64,000 bases of DNA. It comes from Phycisphaerales bacterium UBA1161 (lineage in GTDB: Bacteria; Planctomycetota; Phycisphaerae; Tepidisphaerales; Tepidisphaeraceae). The stretch covers positions 207-64,206 of the forward strand of contig DBZL01000071.1 in assembly GCA_002311745.1 (NCBI GenBank), in the 5' to 3' direction. The notes beneath the pieces were generated by a model, which ran no database searches, was not told where the DNA came from, and saw only the letters and a program-made list of their open reading frames with translations. Positions 8,479-17,037 of this stretch are shown piece by piece; position 1 is the stretch's first letter, and each line of letters starts with the position of its first letter. The position numbers and the translations under genes were made by a program.

Positions 8479-11400
8479 CTAGTGCCGACGGCGGACGTTC
8501 AGGTTGGTGATCTTCACCAGGTTGGTCTTGGTGTTGATCACCAGTTCACCGACGGTGGTGGTGTCCGGGTGCTGGGGATCGCGGATGGTGACGTCGCCCT
8601 CGGGGCCGGAGCTGCACGTCAGCCGCTGGTTGAGCGGATCGTAGACCGCCTGAGCGCAGTGGATGGTGGCCGACTCGGTTTCAACGCGGACGGCGCCCGC
8701 GGCCGTCAGCCGGCTGATCTCCAGCGTCTGCGTGTCGTCCGCGGCGGCGGCATTGGCGGCGGCATTGGCGGCGGGTTGAAACTCGGCCGTGACCGTGTCG
8801 GCGTCGAGATGCATCGGATTGGGCCGATCCCCATCATCCCAATGCACGATCCGCACGCCGCCGTTGATGACGGCCAATCGCTTGCCCTGGTCGTAGGAGA
8901 ATTGATTGTCCCATTGGAAGGCGGTGCGGCCGCGGCCGCCCGCGGGAGATGGGGGCTGGGCCTGATCCGCCGGCTGCGTCGCCGCCGGGCGATGGTCCTC
9001 GATCAGCATCCGGCCAGGAATGGGAACGTCCAAGCGCCGCGCCTGCACGTCGTAATTGATGCGCTCCGAGAAGATGTCCATGCGCCGCAGGAGCTTGCCC
9101 GCGGCGTCGCTCAGCGACGATTCCACCTGCGCCTTGTCGATCAGGCTTACGGTTTGGACCTGCTTGCCGCGCATGAAATCAAAATCGCCCGCCAGGGCGT
9201 CCGCGGGGCGCGAGGTCGGCGCCGCGGCATCCGCGTCCCCGGCATCGGCGGCTGGGACATCGGACGCACCGTCCTGCGCGTGCGCTGGGGCATCGATCAG
9301 CGTCAGCAGCACGCGCTGCCCGTGGGCCAGGTCAACCGATCCATCCGCGGATTGGGACTGGCATTTCACGTCGCCGGTGATGCGGACCTCGTTGGCGTTT
9401 CCGTCCAAAGAGGCGCCCTGCGTCCAACTGACCTTGAAGGGCCGCGGCTTTTGATCGGCCTGCGAAGGTTGCTGCGTGGTCGAGAGCGTTCCCGGCCCAT
9501 CGGCGGAAGAGAGGCGCTGGTGTCCCGAAAGATGAATTTCCGGCGCGGTGAGGGTGGAGTCCTTGTCGATGGCGATCGCCGGCTGGCCGCGCAGCGTCAC
9601 GCGGGCATGACCCTCCACCATGACGATTTCCAAGCTGTCGCCGCTGGCCGAGGTTGAATCCTTGCCCAAAACGCGGACCGTGTCGGTGGCCAGGAGCTTC
9701 TCCAGTTGCACGTCCTCCTCACCCGCGCCGCCGCCCGAGCCGCGCCCGGCGGGCGGCTCGCGGGCCGGGGGAGTCGGCGACAGCGCGATTTGCAGATGCT
9801 GGGCGGAAAGGTTGTCCTGATCCTGCGTGGCCTGAACGTCCCCATCGGCCAGGATGGTGCGCGCGAACAACCGCCCGGCGGGCGTCTTGGCCGTCAGCAG
9901 TTGCAGCTTCTGCGCGGCCACGCTGCGGGTGCGCTTGTCCGATTCGCGAACGACGCAGACCGCGTCGCCGTTGGCCACCACCTGCTGCAACCGCGGATGA
10001 TTCGCCGAATCGGCCCACGGCTCAAACGTCAAATCCAGGTCGTCGGCCAGCAGATGAAACCGCGGATGATCCACCGCGACGTGACCGGCCAAGTCGGCGG
10101 CCTGAATCATCATCTGCCCCTGCTGCGCGCCGGCCAGATGCACGCTGGCTCCCTTTTCCCAGGTGGCGTGCAGGGTGGCTTGGGGATCATCCGGATCGGG
10201 CAAGGCAGCCGTTCCCGCCCCTTCCACCACCGCGACGTTCTGCGTCCGCGAGTAGCGCATCGCCCGGCCCGTGATGGTCGTGACGCCGTCCGGACGCTTC
10301 TGCTTCACCTCCAGGGGATTGCGGTCATCGCCGATCAGCCGCGCACTGGAATCGGCCGTTTGGTAAACCAGCTCGGCGCATTGAGCATCGGTCGTGGCGG
10401 CGCTGTTGGCGGTGGCGTCGGCCGCCGCCGCGGATGCCAGAAGCTGGTGTAGATGCACCGGCGTTCCGACCAGATGAACGATGGACTGCCCCGCGGCCAG
10501 AGGTCCGCCGGCGGAAGCGTCCGTCGGCACCATGCGCATCTTCCCATCCCAACACACGATGATCGGCTGAGGCTGGGGCTGGGTGCTGGGCGCAGCCGCG
10601 GCCGGCGACGGCACGGACGGCGCTGACGTTGGCGACGGCGCTGGCGTTGGCGGCGGCGGCTTGGGCGCGGCACCGCTGCCTTGTCCGCGCGGCACGAAAT
10701 CCACCTCCATCTTCTGGGCCGATACCAACTGCTGATTGCCCTGCATGACGCGCACGTTGTCGAGAAAAGTCGCCAGGTAGCGATGCCGCGGCTGGGGTTC
10801 GGAGGCCGCCGGCGCTGTATCGGCGACCGCGACGGCGCGGTCGGCACCCGGCGCCGGCGGCGATGGCGGCGAGGATGGAACCCCGGGTCCCTGAACGGCG
10901 GGCGCCTGCGATGCGCCTGAAATCGAAAACTGGCTCGCGTCGTAAATGGTCAGGCTTGTGGCGTGGGCGATCTCCAGCGATTTGAGCCGCTTGTCCACGT
11001 CGTTCCAGTACATCACCATGCCCGAGCCGTCGAACGCATAATCCTTGGCGCGGATGGTCACGGGCACCTGGTCGGCGTGGATCACGTGCCCGGCGGCATC
11101 CGTGTACTCCTGCGTGAAAAGGCGAAACGTGTCGTTGTCGAACTGGGCATTGGCCATGGTCAGCGTCAGATCGACGTTGCTTTTGGCTTGATCGTTCTCC
11201 GAAGCAAAAAGCGTCACGGTGACGTTGCGGAAGGTGCCGTATCGCGGCGGCTCGTTGGGGACGCCGGCAAACGCGTTGCGATCCGACCCCGGCGCCATAC
11301 GCACCACGCCGTCCACGCCTTCGATGTGCACGATCTGCCCATCGGACAAAAAGACCTCGATGACGGGCCGGTCCACGTGGACCGTGCCATCCGGCTGGTT

Positions 11401-11643
11401 GTCGTAGAACTCGGCTTTGAAGCGGTAGGTTCGCCGGCCGGTTTCGCGGTCGTACTGCGTGGCCCACACTCCCTTGCCGGGCCCGACGAACACGCCCTCC
11501 TTGATCGTGCCGGCCGACTCCTGGGTGGCGGGGCGCGACCCCGACTCGGCGGTGACGCCGACCTTGGGTTGAAAGTGCAGGTACACCACGAAGCCGGCCA
11601 CCAGTGCCGCCAGCGTCAGGAAAATGAGTAAAACCTTGCGCAT
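8479..11643 (-). CDS. Giant LptC/LptA (OstA)-like envelope protein
   Basis: 1054 residues anchored by one N-terminal membrane segment (KVLLIFLTLAALVAGFVVYL). The region from about 40 to 230 resembles LptC, the periplasmic LPS-transport protein. Two Pro/Ala-rich linkers follow (about 245-275 and 325-365). The rest, to the end, has repeated short beta strands of the OstA/LptA jelly-roll kind, for example the C-terminal block LTAAGAVRVETESATIHCAQAVYDP. It may thus combine the membrane anchor and the bridge of the Lpt machine in one chain. It follows kdsD by 18 nt, fitting an LPS role. Domain limits are estimates from reading; the closing repeats could also be a filamentous oligomer. Confidence 0.65.
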   Translation of the reverse strand: MRKVLLIFLTLAALVAGFVVYLHFQPKVGVTAESGSRPATQESAGTIKEGVFVGPGKGVWATQYDRETGRRTYRFKAEFYDNQPDGTVHVDRPVIEVFLSDGQIVHIEGVDGVVRMAPGSDRNAFAGVPNEPPRYGTFRNVTVTLFASENDQAKSNVDLTLTMANAQFDNDTFRLFTQEYTDAAGHVIHADQVPVTIRAKDYAFDGSGMVMYWNDVDKRLKSLEIAHATSLTIYDASQFSISGASQAPAVQGPGVPSSPPSPPAPGADRAVAVADTAPAASEPQPRHRYLATFLDNVRVMQGNQQLVSAQKMEVDFVPRGQGSGAAPKPPPPTPAPSPTSAPSVPSPAAAAPSTQPQPQPIIVCWDGKMRMVPTDASAGGPLAAGQSIVHLVGTPVHLHQLLASAAAADATANSAATTDAQCAELVYQTADSSARLIGDDRNPLEVKQKRPDGVTTITGRAMRYSRTQNVAVVEGAGTAALPDPDDPQATLHATWEKGASVHLAGAQQGQMMIQAADLAGHVAVDHPRFHLLADDLDLTFEPWADSANHPRLQQVVANGDAVCVVRESDKRTRSVAAQKLQLLTAKTPAGRLFARTILADGDVQATQDQDNLSAQHLQIALSPTPPAREPPAGRGSGGGAGEEDVQLEKLLATDTVRVLGKDSTSASGDSLEIVMVEGHARVTLRGQPAIAIDKDSTLTAPEIHLSGHQRLSSADGPGTLSTTQQPSQADQKPRPFKVSWTQGASLDGNANEVRITGDVKCQSQSADGSVDLAHGQRVLLTLIDAPAHAQDGASDVPAADAGDADAAAPTSRPADALAGDFDFMRGKQVQTVSLIDKAQVESSLSDAAGKLLRRMDIFSERINYDVQARRLDVPIPGRMLIEDHRPAATQPADQAQPPSPAGGRGRTAFQWDNQFSYDQGKRLAVINGGVRIVHWDDGDRPNPMHLDADTVTAEFQPAANAAANAAAADDTQTLEISRLTAAGAVRVETESATIHCAQAVYDPLNQRLTCSSGPEGDVTIRDPQHPDTTTVGELVINTKTNLVKITNLNVRRRH

Positions 11644-11661
11644 CCCGATGACGACGTGCGC

Positions 11662-12663
11662 TTACGAATCGGGTTCGACGTCGAGCATTTTGAGCACGAC
11701 CAGATCCTGCACGTCGATGAGTCCGACGGGTCGGTCCTGCTCGTCCACGACGGGCAGCTCGTCGATGCGATGCTGCCGCATGAGGGCCATCGCCTCGGCG
11801 GCCAGGGCGGTGGCGGCGATGCGCTTGGGGTGCTGGGTCATCACCTGGGCGATCGGCCGGCGCAGGGCCGAGACGTCGTCGTCCGTCACCAGCCGGCGCA
11901 AATCCCCATCGGAAAAAATCCCGGACAGTTTCCCATCCTTGTCCACCAGGATCACCGCCCCGCTGCGCCGCTTGATGTGGCTGACTTCGTGCAGCACCTG
12001 ACCGACGCTCAACTGGTCCGAGGCGACGGGCAGGTTTTCCCCGCGGCGGAAGGTCATCGCCTCCTTGACGCGGATCAGCTTTCGCCCAAGCTGCCCGGCC
12101 GGATGAAACAGGGCAAAATCCTCCGCGGTGAATTTCCGCAGCTTCATGACGGACAGGGCCAACGCATCGGCCAGAGCCGTCATGGCCGTGGTCGACGCGC
12201 TGGGCGCCAGCCCCAGCGGACAGGCTTCCTGGACGGTGCCCATCTCCAGCACGACGTCGGCGAAGCGGCCCAGGCCGGTGGCCGCCGAGGCGGTCATCGC
12301 GATCACCGGATGATCCAGCTTCTTCACCAGGCTCAGCAGGCGCAGGATTTCGTCGCTTTCGCCGCTGGAGGAGAGGATCAGGACCACGTCGCCCTTGCGG
12401 ATGGAGCCCAAATCGCCGTGGACGGCATCGGCGGCGGAAAGGAAATGGCTGGGCGTGCCCGTGCTGGCCAGGGTCGCCGAGAGCTTGCGGGCCACGTGCC
12501 CGGCCTTGCCGATGCCGCTGGTCAGCACCGATCCTTTGCAATCCAGGATCAAGCGCACCGCCCGCTCGAAGGCCGGGCCGATCGCCGCGGACATCGCCGC
12601 CACCGCCGCCGCCTCGGTCTGGATCACCTGACGGGCAAATTCACTGATCGTTTGTTGGCTCAA
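11662..12663 (-). CDS. kdsD: D-arabinose 5-phosphate isomerase
   Basis: Converts ribulose 5-phosphate to arabinose 5-phosphate, the first step to KDO, the inner sugar of lipopolysaccharide. An N-terminal SIS domain with SGIGKAGHVARKLSATLAS, HGDLGSIRKGDVV and SSSGESDEI is followed by a tandem CBS pair from about residue 210 to the end (VMTQHPKRI and DELPVVDEQDRPVGLI). 333 residues, standard length. The start is TTG 12663; the next ATG, 23 codons in, would cut the first helix. It heads the minus-strand operon that runs through the LptC-like gene to nadB. It diverges from scpA across 70 nt. Confidence 0.93.
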   Translation of the reverse strand: MSQQTISEFARQVIQTEAAAVAAMSAAIGPAFERAVRLILDCKGSVLTSGIGKAGHVARKLSATLASTGTPSHFLSAADAVHGDLGSIRKGDVVLILSSSGESDEILRLLSLVKKLDHPVIAMTASAATGLGRFADVVLEMGTVQEACPLGLAPSASTTAMTALADALALSVMKLRKFTAEDFALFHPAGQLGRKLIRVKEAMTFRRGENLPVASDQLSVGQVLHEVSHIKRRSGAVILVDKDGKLSGIFSDGDLRRLVTDDDVSALRRPIAQVMTQHPKRIAATALAAEAMALMRQHRIDELPVVDEQDRPVGLIDVQDLVVLKMLDVEPDS

Positions 12664-12733
12664 AGCGCCCTGGATTATGAGCCGCCCGGCACTAAAATCA
12701 ATCCGGCGCCTGACGGCGAGCCTTTAACCAAGG

Positions 12734-13528
12734 ATGGTCGTGGATTATCGCGTTGAACTGGACGTCTATAACGGCCCGCTGGACCTGCTGCTATATCTCA
12801 TCAAGCGCGATGAGTTGGACATCTACGACATCCCCATCGCCAAAATCCTCGACAGCTACATGCAGTACCTGGACATGCTCAAGCAGATGCGCCAGGAAGA
12901 GGGTCTGGACATCAACGTCGTGGGGGATTTTCTGGTGATGGCCGCGACGTTGATGGAGATCAAAAGCGCCATGCTCCTGCCCAAGCCGGTGCCCGGGGCC
13001 GACGGACAGGGGCCATCGACCATGGCCGAGCTGGCCGACCCGCGCAACGAGCTGGTGCGGCAACTGCTGGAATACAAGCGGATCAAGGACTCGGCGGCGA
13101 TGCTGCAGGCGCGCCAGCAGATGCACCAGAGCCGCTTCGCCCGCTGGCCTGCGCCTCTGGACGGCCAGGCCGACCAGCCGCCCCCCCTGGATTTGGAGGA
13201 AGTGCAGATTTGGGATTTGCTCTCGGCCTTTGGCCGATTGATGCGCGAAGTCGGCATCCGCGCGCCGCGCATGCACGAGATCGTTTACGATGACACGCCG
13301 ATCGACCTGCACGCGGCGGACATCGAGGATCGCCTGCGGCGCGAGGGCCACCTGACCCTGCGGGCGCTGATCATCGGCCGAAAGAGCCGCAGCGAGATGA
13401 TCGGCGTGTTCCTGGCCCTGCTGGAACTGATCCGCGGAAGAAAAATCCTCGTCCGCCAGGGCAGCGACCTGACGGACATGGAGATCGATCCCGCGCCGCC
13501 GCAGCACGAGCCGGCAAGCGAAGCATGA
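12734..13528 (+). CDS. scpA: Segregation and condensation protein A
   Basis: Kleisin subunit of the bacterial SMC-ScpAB condensin, which compacts and separates chromosomes. The N-terminal block DVYNGPLDLLLYLIKRDELDIYDIPIA is the ScpA hallmark that binds the SMC neck. The C-terminal winged-helix part that binds the SMC head is at about 190-250 (VFLALLELIRGRKILVRQ). 264 residues. scpB does not follow; a membrane protein gene overlaps the stop by 4 nt (ATGA). Start ATG 12734 has AAGGATG context only, so the ribosome site is weak. Confidence 0.93.
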   Translation: MVVDYRVELDVYNGPLDLLLYLIKRDELDIYDIPIAKILDSYMQYLDMLKQMRQEEGLDINVVGDFLVMAATLMEIKSAMLLPKPVPGADGQGPSTMAELADPRNELVRQLLEYKRIKDSAAMLQARQQMHQSRFARWPAPLDGQADQPPPLDLEEVQIWDLLSAFGRLMREVGIRAPRMHEIVYDDTPIDLHAADIEDRLRREGHLTLRALIIGRKSRSEMIGVFLALLELIRGRKILVRQGSDLTDMEIDPAPPQHEPASEA

Positions 13529-14475
13529 CACGAGGCATCGCCGCCACCCTCTGGCTGGGTCTTGGACTGATCCTGGTCTGCGAAATTCTGCTGTTGATGG
13601 ACGTGCGGCAAAGCCGCCGCGGGGCGATCCGGAGCGACGCGGCCATGGCCGCCGTCGCCGGGGCGCCGGCCTCAAACCCCCTGGCCCGCTGGGTGGCGAT
13701 CAACATGACGCCCCTGGCCTGGCTGGGATACGTCGTCTTCCTCGAAGGCGTCCTGAGCACGCAAAGCGGTGCAAGTCCCGTGCGGCGGCGGCCGCATCAC
13801 TTCGCGTTTTGCGCCCTGAGCTCTGTCGTCATCTGGTGCGTGTTCGACACGATCAACTTCTACTGTTTCAAGCCGCCGGCCTGGACGTACATCGGCCTGC
13901 CGGTCCCCTGGGCGCAGCGATTCGCGGGGTACGCCGTCGCCTTCGCCGCCGAATTGCCGGGAATGTTCCTGACCGCCCAGATCATCGTGAACCTCGGCTG
14001 CGTGGATCGCTTGTGCAGCCGGCCGTGGCGATTGCCTCGCGGCCTTGACCTGCTGATTTGCCTGGGCGGCGCCGCCCTGTTGGCCTGGGCGGTCCTTGGC
14101 CGCCGCGCCGTCGCCAACTACGGCATGTGGTGCAGTTTCGTTTTCTTTCTGGACCCGATCAATCTGCGTCTGGGCCGGCCCAGCATGCTGCGCGATTGGC
14201 AAAATGGATGGTACGGCCGAACCGTGGCCCTGTTTGCCGGCGGATTGTGCTGCGGCTTCCTGTGGGAATTCTGGAACTATTGGGCCCTGGAAAAGTGGAT
14301 CTACCACCTGCCGTTTCTGGGAGCCGCCGAGCAGTTCCGTTATTTCGAGATGCCCGTGGCCGGGCTGGCGGGGTTCATTCCCTTTGGCATGGCCTGCTGG
14401 GTGATGTGGCAAACGGCGCGAATCCCCCTGGACGGCCTGGCCGAACCCCTGCCCGATGACGGGACTATTATTTAG
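13525..14475 (+). CDS. Polytopic membrane protein of unknown function
   Basis: 316 residues with about seven or eight hydrophobic helices, starting with one at the very N-terminus (LWLGLGLILVCEILLLM). Aromatic-rich loops occur (FDTINFYCFKPPAWTYIGLP and WEFWNYWALEKWIYHLP). No family motif I can name. It overlaps scpA by 4 nt and ends 21 nt before the acetyltransferase gene, so the three are likely co-transcribed. The paired aromatic/acidic loops facing one side could suggest a transporter or a membrane-bound enzyme, but that is a guess. Confidence 0.7.
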   Translation: MTRGIAATLWLGLGLILVCEILLLMDVRQSRRGAIRSDAAMAAVAGAPASNPLARWVAINMTPLAWLGYVVFLEGVLSTQSGASPVRRRPHHFAFCALSSVVIWCVFDTINFYCFKPPAWTYIGLPVPWAQRFAGYAVAFAAELPGMFLTAQIIVNLGCVDRLCSRPWRLPRGLDLLICLGGAALLAWAVLGRRAVANYGMWCSFVFFLDPINLRLGRPSMLRDWQNGWYGRTVALFAGGLCCGFLWEFWNYWALEKWIYHLPFLGAAEQFRYFEMPVAGLAGFIPFGMACWVMWQTARIPLDGLAEPLPDDGTII

Positions 14476-14496
14476 CGGTTATCATTTGAACTGCCG

Positions 14497-15063
14497 ATGA
14501 TTCGACCCGCGACCATCCACGACGTTGCACGCATCCAGGAGATCATCAACAGCCACGCCGAGCTGGGGAAGATGCTCTTCAAGAGCCTGGCTGAACTGTA
14601 CGAAACCCTGCGCGATTTCGCCGTCTACGAAATCGACGGCGAGGTGACGGAGGAATCCACCGTTTCGGCCGGGCGCGTGGTCGGCTGCGCGGCATTGTCG
14701 GTGATCTGGGCAGATTTGGCGGAGCTGCGCTCCCTGGCGGTGGATGAGGAATTCCGCGGCCGCGGCATCGGACGGCGGTTGGTCGAATGGTGCTTCGATG
14801 AGGCCCGCCGACTGCAAATCCGCAAAATCATGGCCCTGACCTACGAGCAGGCGTTTTTCGCAAAGCTCGGCTTCGAAATCGTCTCCAAGGAGAATCTGCC
14901 GCTCAAGGTCTGGAGCGATTGCGTCCGCTGCCCCAAGCGTGACGGCTGCGACGAGGTGGCGATGGTGCGGGCATTGGCGGACGTGCCGATGATCGTCATG
15001 CACCAGGCCCCGCCGACGCCCAAGGGCGTCACCATTCCCGTGCTCGAACCGCTGGAAGATTGA
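14497..15063 (+). CDS. GNAT acetyltransferase, N-acetylglutamate synthase-like
   Basis: 188 residues. The acetyl-CoA loop is clear: LRSLAVDEEFRGRGIGRRLVEW, then TYEQAFFAKLGFEIV as the C-terminal GNAT motif. The tail LKVWSDCVRCPKRDGCDEVAM, with three cysteines, is typical of the short stand-alone ArgA-like enzymes that acetylate glutamate as the first step of arginine synthesis in bacteria lacking the kinase-fused form. That role is by family resemblance. ATG 14497 follows 21 nt after the membrane protein gene. Confidence 0.8.
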   Translation: MIRPATIHDVARIQEIINSHAELGKMLFKSLAELYETLRDFAVYEIDGEVTEESTVSAGRVVGCAALSVIWADLAELRSLAVDEEFRGRGIGRRLVEWCFDEARRLQIRKIMALTYEQAFFAKLGFEIVSKENLPLKVWSDCVRCPKRDGCDEVAMVRALADVPMIVMHQAPPTPKGVTIPVLEPLED

Positions 15064-15136
15064 GCCGCAGATACACTGGCGTGATTCTAACGTTCATCTA
15101 TGGCCAAATTTGTCTTTCGCTGCTAGAGTTGGTCTC

Positions 15137-16271
15137 ATGATCCATGAAAACCTTTCTGTTTCGATCGAAGACCTTTCATCCCGGATGATCGCCATCCGGG
15201 ACTCTCTTTGACTTGGCCGCAAAACAGTCCCGCCGAAAAGACCTGGAAACAAAGATGGGGGAAGAGGGGTTCTGGAACAACCAGGACGCGGCCAAGGGCG
15301 TCGTCGCGGAATTGAAATCGCTCAAATCGGCCGTCGAGCCGCTGGAGGCGATGCTGCGCGGCGTCGACGACGTGCGGGCGCTGTACGAACTGGCGGATGA
15401 AGCCGGCGACGCCGCGGCCATGGACGAGGCCGACCGAATGTTGGCCGACCTGGAAAAACGCGCGGAAAAGGTCGAACTGCAATCGCTCCTGGACGGCAAG
15501 AACGACGCCCGCGACTGTTTCGTGCAGATTCACGCCGGCGCCGGCGGCACCGAGGCGCAGGATTGGGCGGAAATGCTCCTACGCATGTACCTGCACTATT
15601 TCGAGCGCCGCGGCTGGGACGTCTCCGAAGTCGATCGCACCTGGGGCGAGCAGGCGGGCATCAAAAACGTCACGCTGCTGGTCAAGGGCGAATACGCCTA
15701 CGGCTACCTGCGGGCGGAGGCCGGCGTGCATCGCCTGGTGCGACCCAGCCCCTTCAACGCCCAGAACAAACGTCAAACCAGCTTCGCCTCGGTGGACGTC
15801 GTGCCGGATTTTGAAGAGGAGGATTCGGAGATCGAAGTCCCCGAATCGGACATGGACATCGTGGCGTTCGTGCGTGCCAGCGGCCCCGGCGGCCAAAACG
15901 TCAACAAGGTCGCCAGCGCCGTCCGCATCACCCACAAGCCCACGGGCATCCAGGTCACCTGTTCCGTCGAACGCAGCCAGCAGCAGAACAAACGCCTGGC
16001 CATCGCCCTGCTGAGGGGCCGGCTGGAGCAGATCGAGCAAGCCAAGCGCGATTCGGAACTCAAGGCGCTGTACGGCGACAAGGGCGCCATCGCCTGGGGC
16101 AACCAGATTCGCAGTTACGTCCTGGACGACCGCCGCGTGAAGGATCACCGCACCAACGTGGAAACGACCAACGTCGAGAGCGTCCTGGATCGCGGGGAGC
16201 TGGACCCATTCATCGACGCCGAACTGCGGCGCAAGAAGCGCGCCAAGACCGGGAAGAAACCCGGCAATTGA
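15137..16271 (+). CDS. prfB: Peptide chain release factor 2 (programmed +1 frameshift)
   Basis: Ends translation at UGA and UAA codons. The gene is in two frames: ATG 15137 opens 24 codons ending in CTT, then an in-frame TGA at 15209-15211, and reading resumes +1 at GAC 15210 to give 377 residues. The joined N-terminus reads MIHENLSVSIEDLSSRMIAI, RDSL, D, LAAKQSRRKDLE. The stop-recognition tripeptide SPF is in RPSPFNAQNKRQTSF, and the catalytic GGQ is in RASGPGGQNVNKVAS. Since RF2 reads UGA, low RF2 lets ribosomes shift and make more (autoregulation known for this family). Confidence 0.96.
15180..15212 (+). promoter_or_regulatory. prfB programmed frameshift site with upstream hairpin
   Basis: The slip site is CTT TGA C at 15206-15212. 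In many bacteria a Shine-Dalgarno-like AGGGGG sits 3 nt before CTT. Here only GGGA (15198-15201) is present, but a perfect 8-bp hairpin CCCGGATG/CATCCGGG with a 5-nt loop (15180-15187 with 15193-15200) ends 5 nt before CTT. Whether the hairpin or the weak GGGA acts as stimulator is inference. Confidence 0.85.
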
Positions 16272-16328
16272 ACATTTGGCAGTTCAGCCGCCGTGGACCA
16301 TTGCGCAAGACTCCCGGCGGGTATGAAT

Positions 16329-16598
16329 TCACGATTGCCTTAACAGACGATCGTATTCTGCGTGCGAGCCGATCCAGAACCAGAGAATGGTTTGGCCTTG
16401 CTTGAGTCCTAGTGCCCGCCAACCTATCCCGACACGAACTGAATAGATCGGCGACTTCACACCCACGCGCTTGAAATCAACGCCAGGATGCGCCGGATTG
16501 GCTTTCCAAATCTGATAACACCTACGCGCCTGGCGCTTGATGCGCGCCGGAAGCCGCCGAAAGCAGACGACAAAATCGTCGGTCAGTTCCGAATTCAC
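16329..16598 (-). CDS. RelE/ParE-superfamily toxin-like protein
   Basis: 89 residues, basic. The pattern FRRLPARIKRQARRCYQIWKANP at the N-terminus, then SPIYSVRVGIGWRALGLKQGQTILWFWIGSHAEYDRLL, fits the RelE/ParE fold: two helices and a beta sheet ending in a W-F-W-I-G-S-H-x-x-Y/D strand. The usual role would be an mRNA-cutting or gyrase-poisoning toxin. GTG 16598 overlaps the antitoxin stop by 4 nt (GTGA), which supports this start. Activity is not proven by sequence. Confidence 0.7.
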   Translation of the reverse strand: MNSELTDDFVVCFRRLPARIKRQARRCYQIWKANPAHPGVDFKRVGVKSPIYSVRVGIGWRALGLKQGQTILWFWIGSHAEYDRLLRQS

Positions 16599-16813
16599 AA
16601 TTCGTCAAAACCCTTGCGGCGCGTTTTGCCCTTTCGCTTGGCCCGCCGGGCTTTTTGGGCCATCTCTTCCAACAAACCCTGGGAATTTGCCAGCGTCTTG
16701 TCCCATTCCAGCTCCCCCTCGATATCCTCGAGCATTTGCTCAGCCAACTGCTCCTGCACGGCTTTCGGCAGGTGCGAGGCCTTGACGAAGGCTTTTTCCA
16801 ATGACGCTGTCAT
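16595..16813 (-). CDS. Putative antitoxin of the adjacent RelE/ParE-like toxin
   Basis: 72 residues from ATG 16813, preceded by a good ribosome site (GAGGAG). The first half is helical and acidic (SHLPKAVQEQLAEQMLEDIEGELEWDKTL); the second half is basic (AQKARRAKRKGKTRRKGFDEL). It lies directly before and overlaps the toxin gene, the standard antitoxin-first order. No clear DNA-binding fold such as RHH is visible, so the class is open. The frame stays open upstream to 16879 but the ribosome site favours 16813. Confidence 0.65.
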   Translation of the reverse strand: MTASLEKAFVKASHLPKAVQEQLAEQMLEDIEGELEWDKTLANSQGLLEEMAQKARRAKRKGKTRRKGFDEL

Positions 16814-16878
16814 GACTGACTCCTCGAGGCGCTGGTGCCCGGCTCGTACCGAGATTGGGCACCTTCCAATTTGGTTCA

Positions 16879-16884
16879 TTATAT
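16879..16884 (-). promoter_or_regulatory. Candidate -10 box of the toxin-antitoxin operon
   Basis: On the minus strand this reads TATAAT, a perfect match to the sigma-70 -10 consensus, within GATATAATG, 65 nt before the antitoxin ATG. The -35 region at 16-18 nt distance (TGGTTT or ATGGTT) is poor. This is the only consensus-grade -10 near the pair. Confidence 0.4.
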
Positions 16885-17037
16885 CTCGCCCTCATGCCTA
16901 AACCATGTTGGACAACTCCGAGTCACGGCTGGGACCGTTGCGTGCCCTCCGGCCCCACAACGCCAGCGACCTCGTCGCGGCGCGGCTCGGTCCCATAAGC
17001 GACCGATCCGTCGCCTGAAAGTAGACACGTTGCGCCG

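Noticed and set aside
10325..12541. A 738-codon minus-strand frame across the kdsD and LptC-like genes
   Set aside because: It overlaps both recognised genes in another frame and is Arg/Gly/Pro-rich without motifs, typical of a GC-rich shadow.
15213..16271. prfB starting at TTG 15213 without frameshift
   Set aside because: The upstream frame from ATG 15137 joined at CTT TGA C gives the standard RF2 N-terminus, so the short version lacks the true start.
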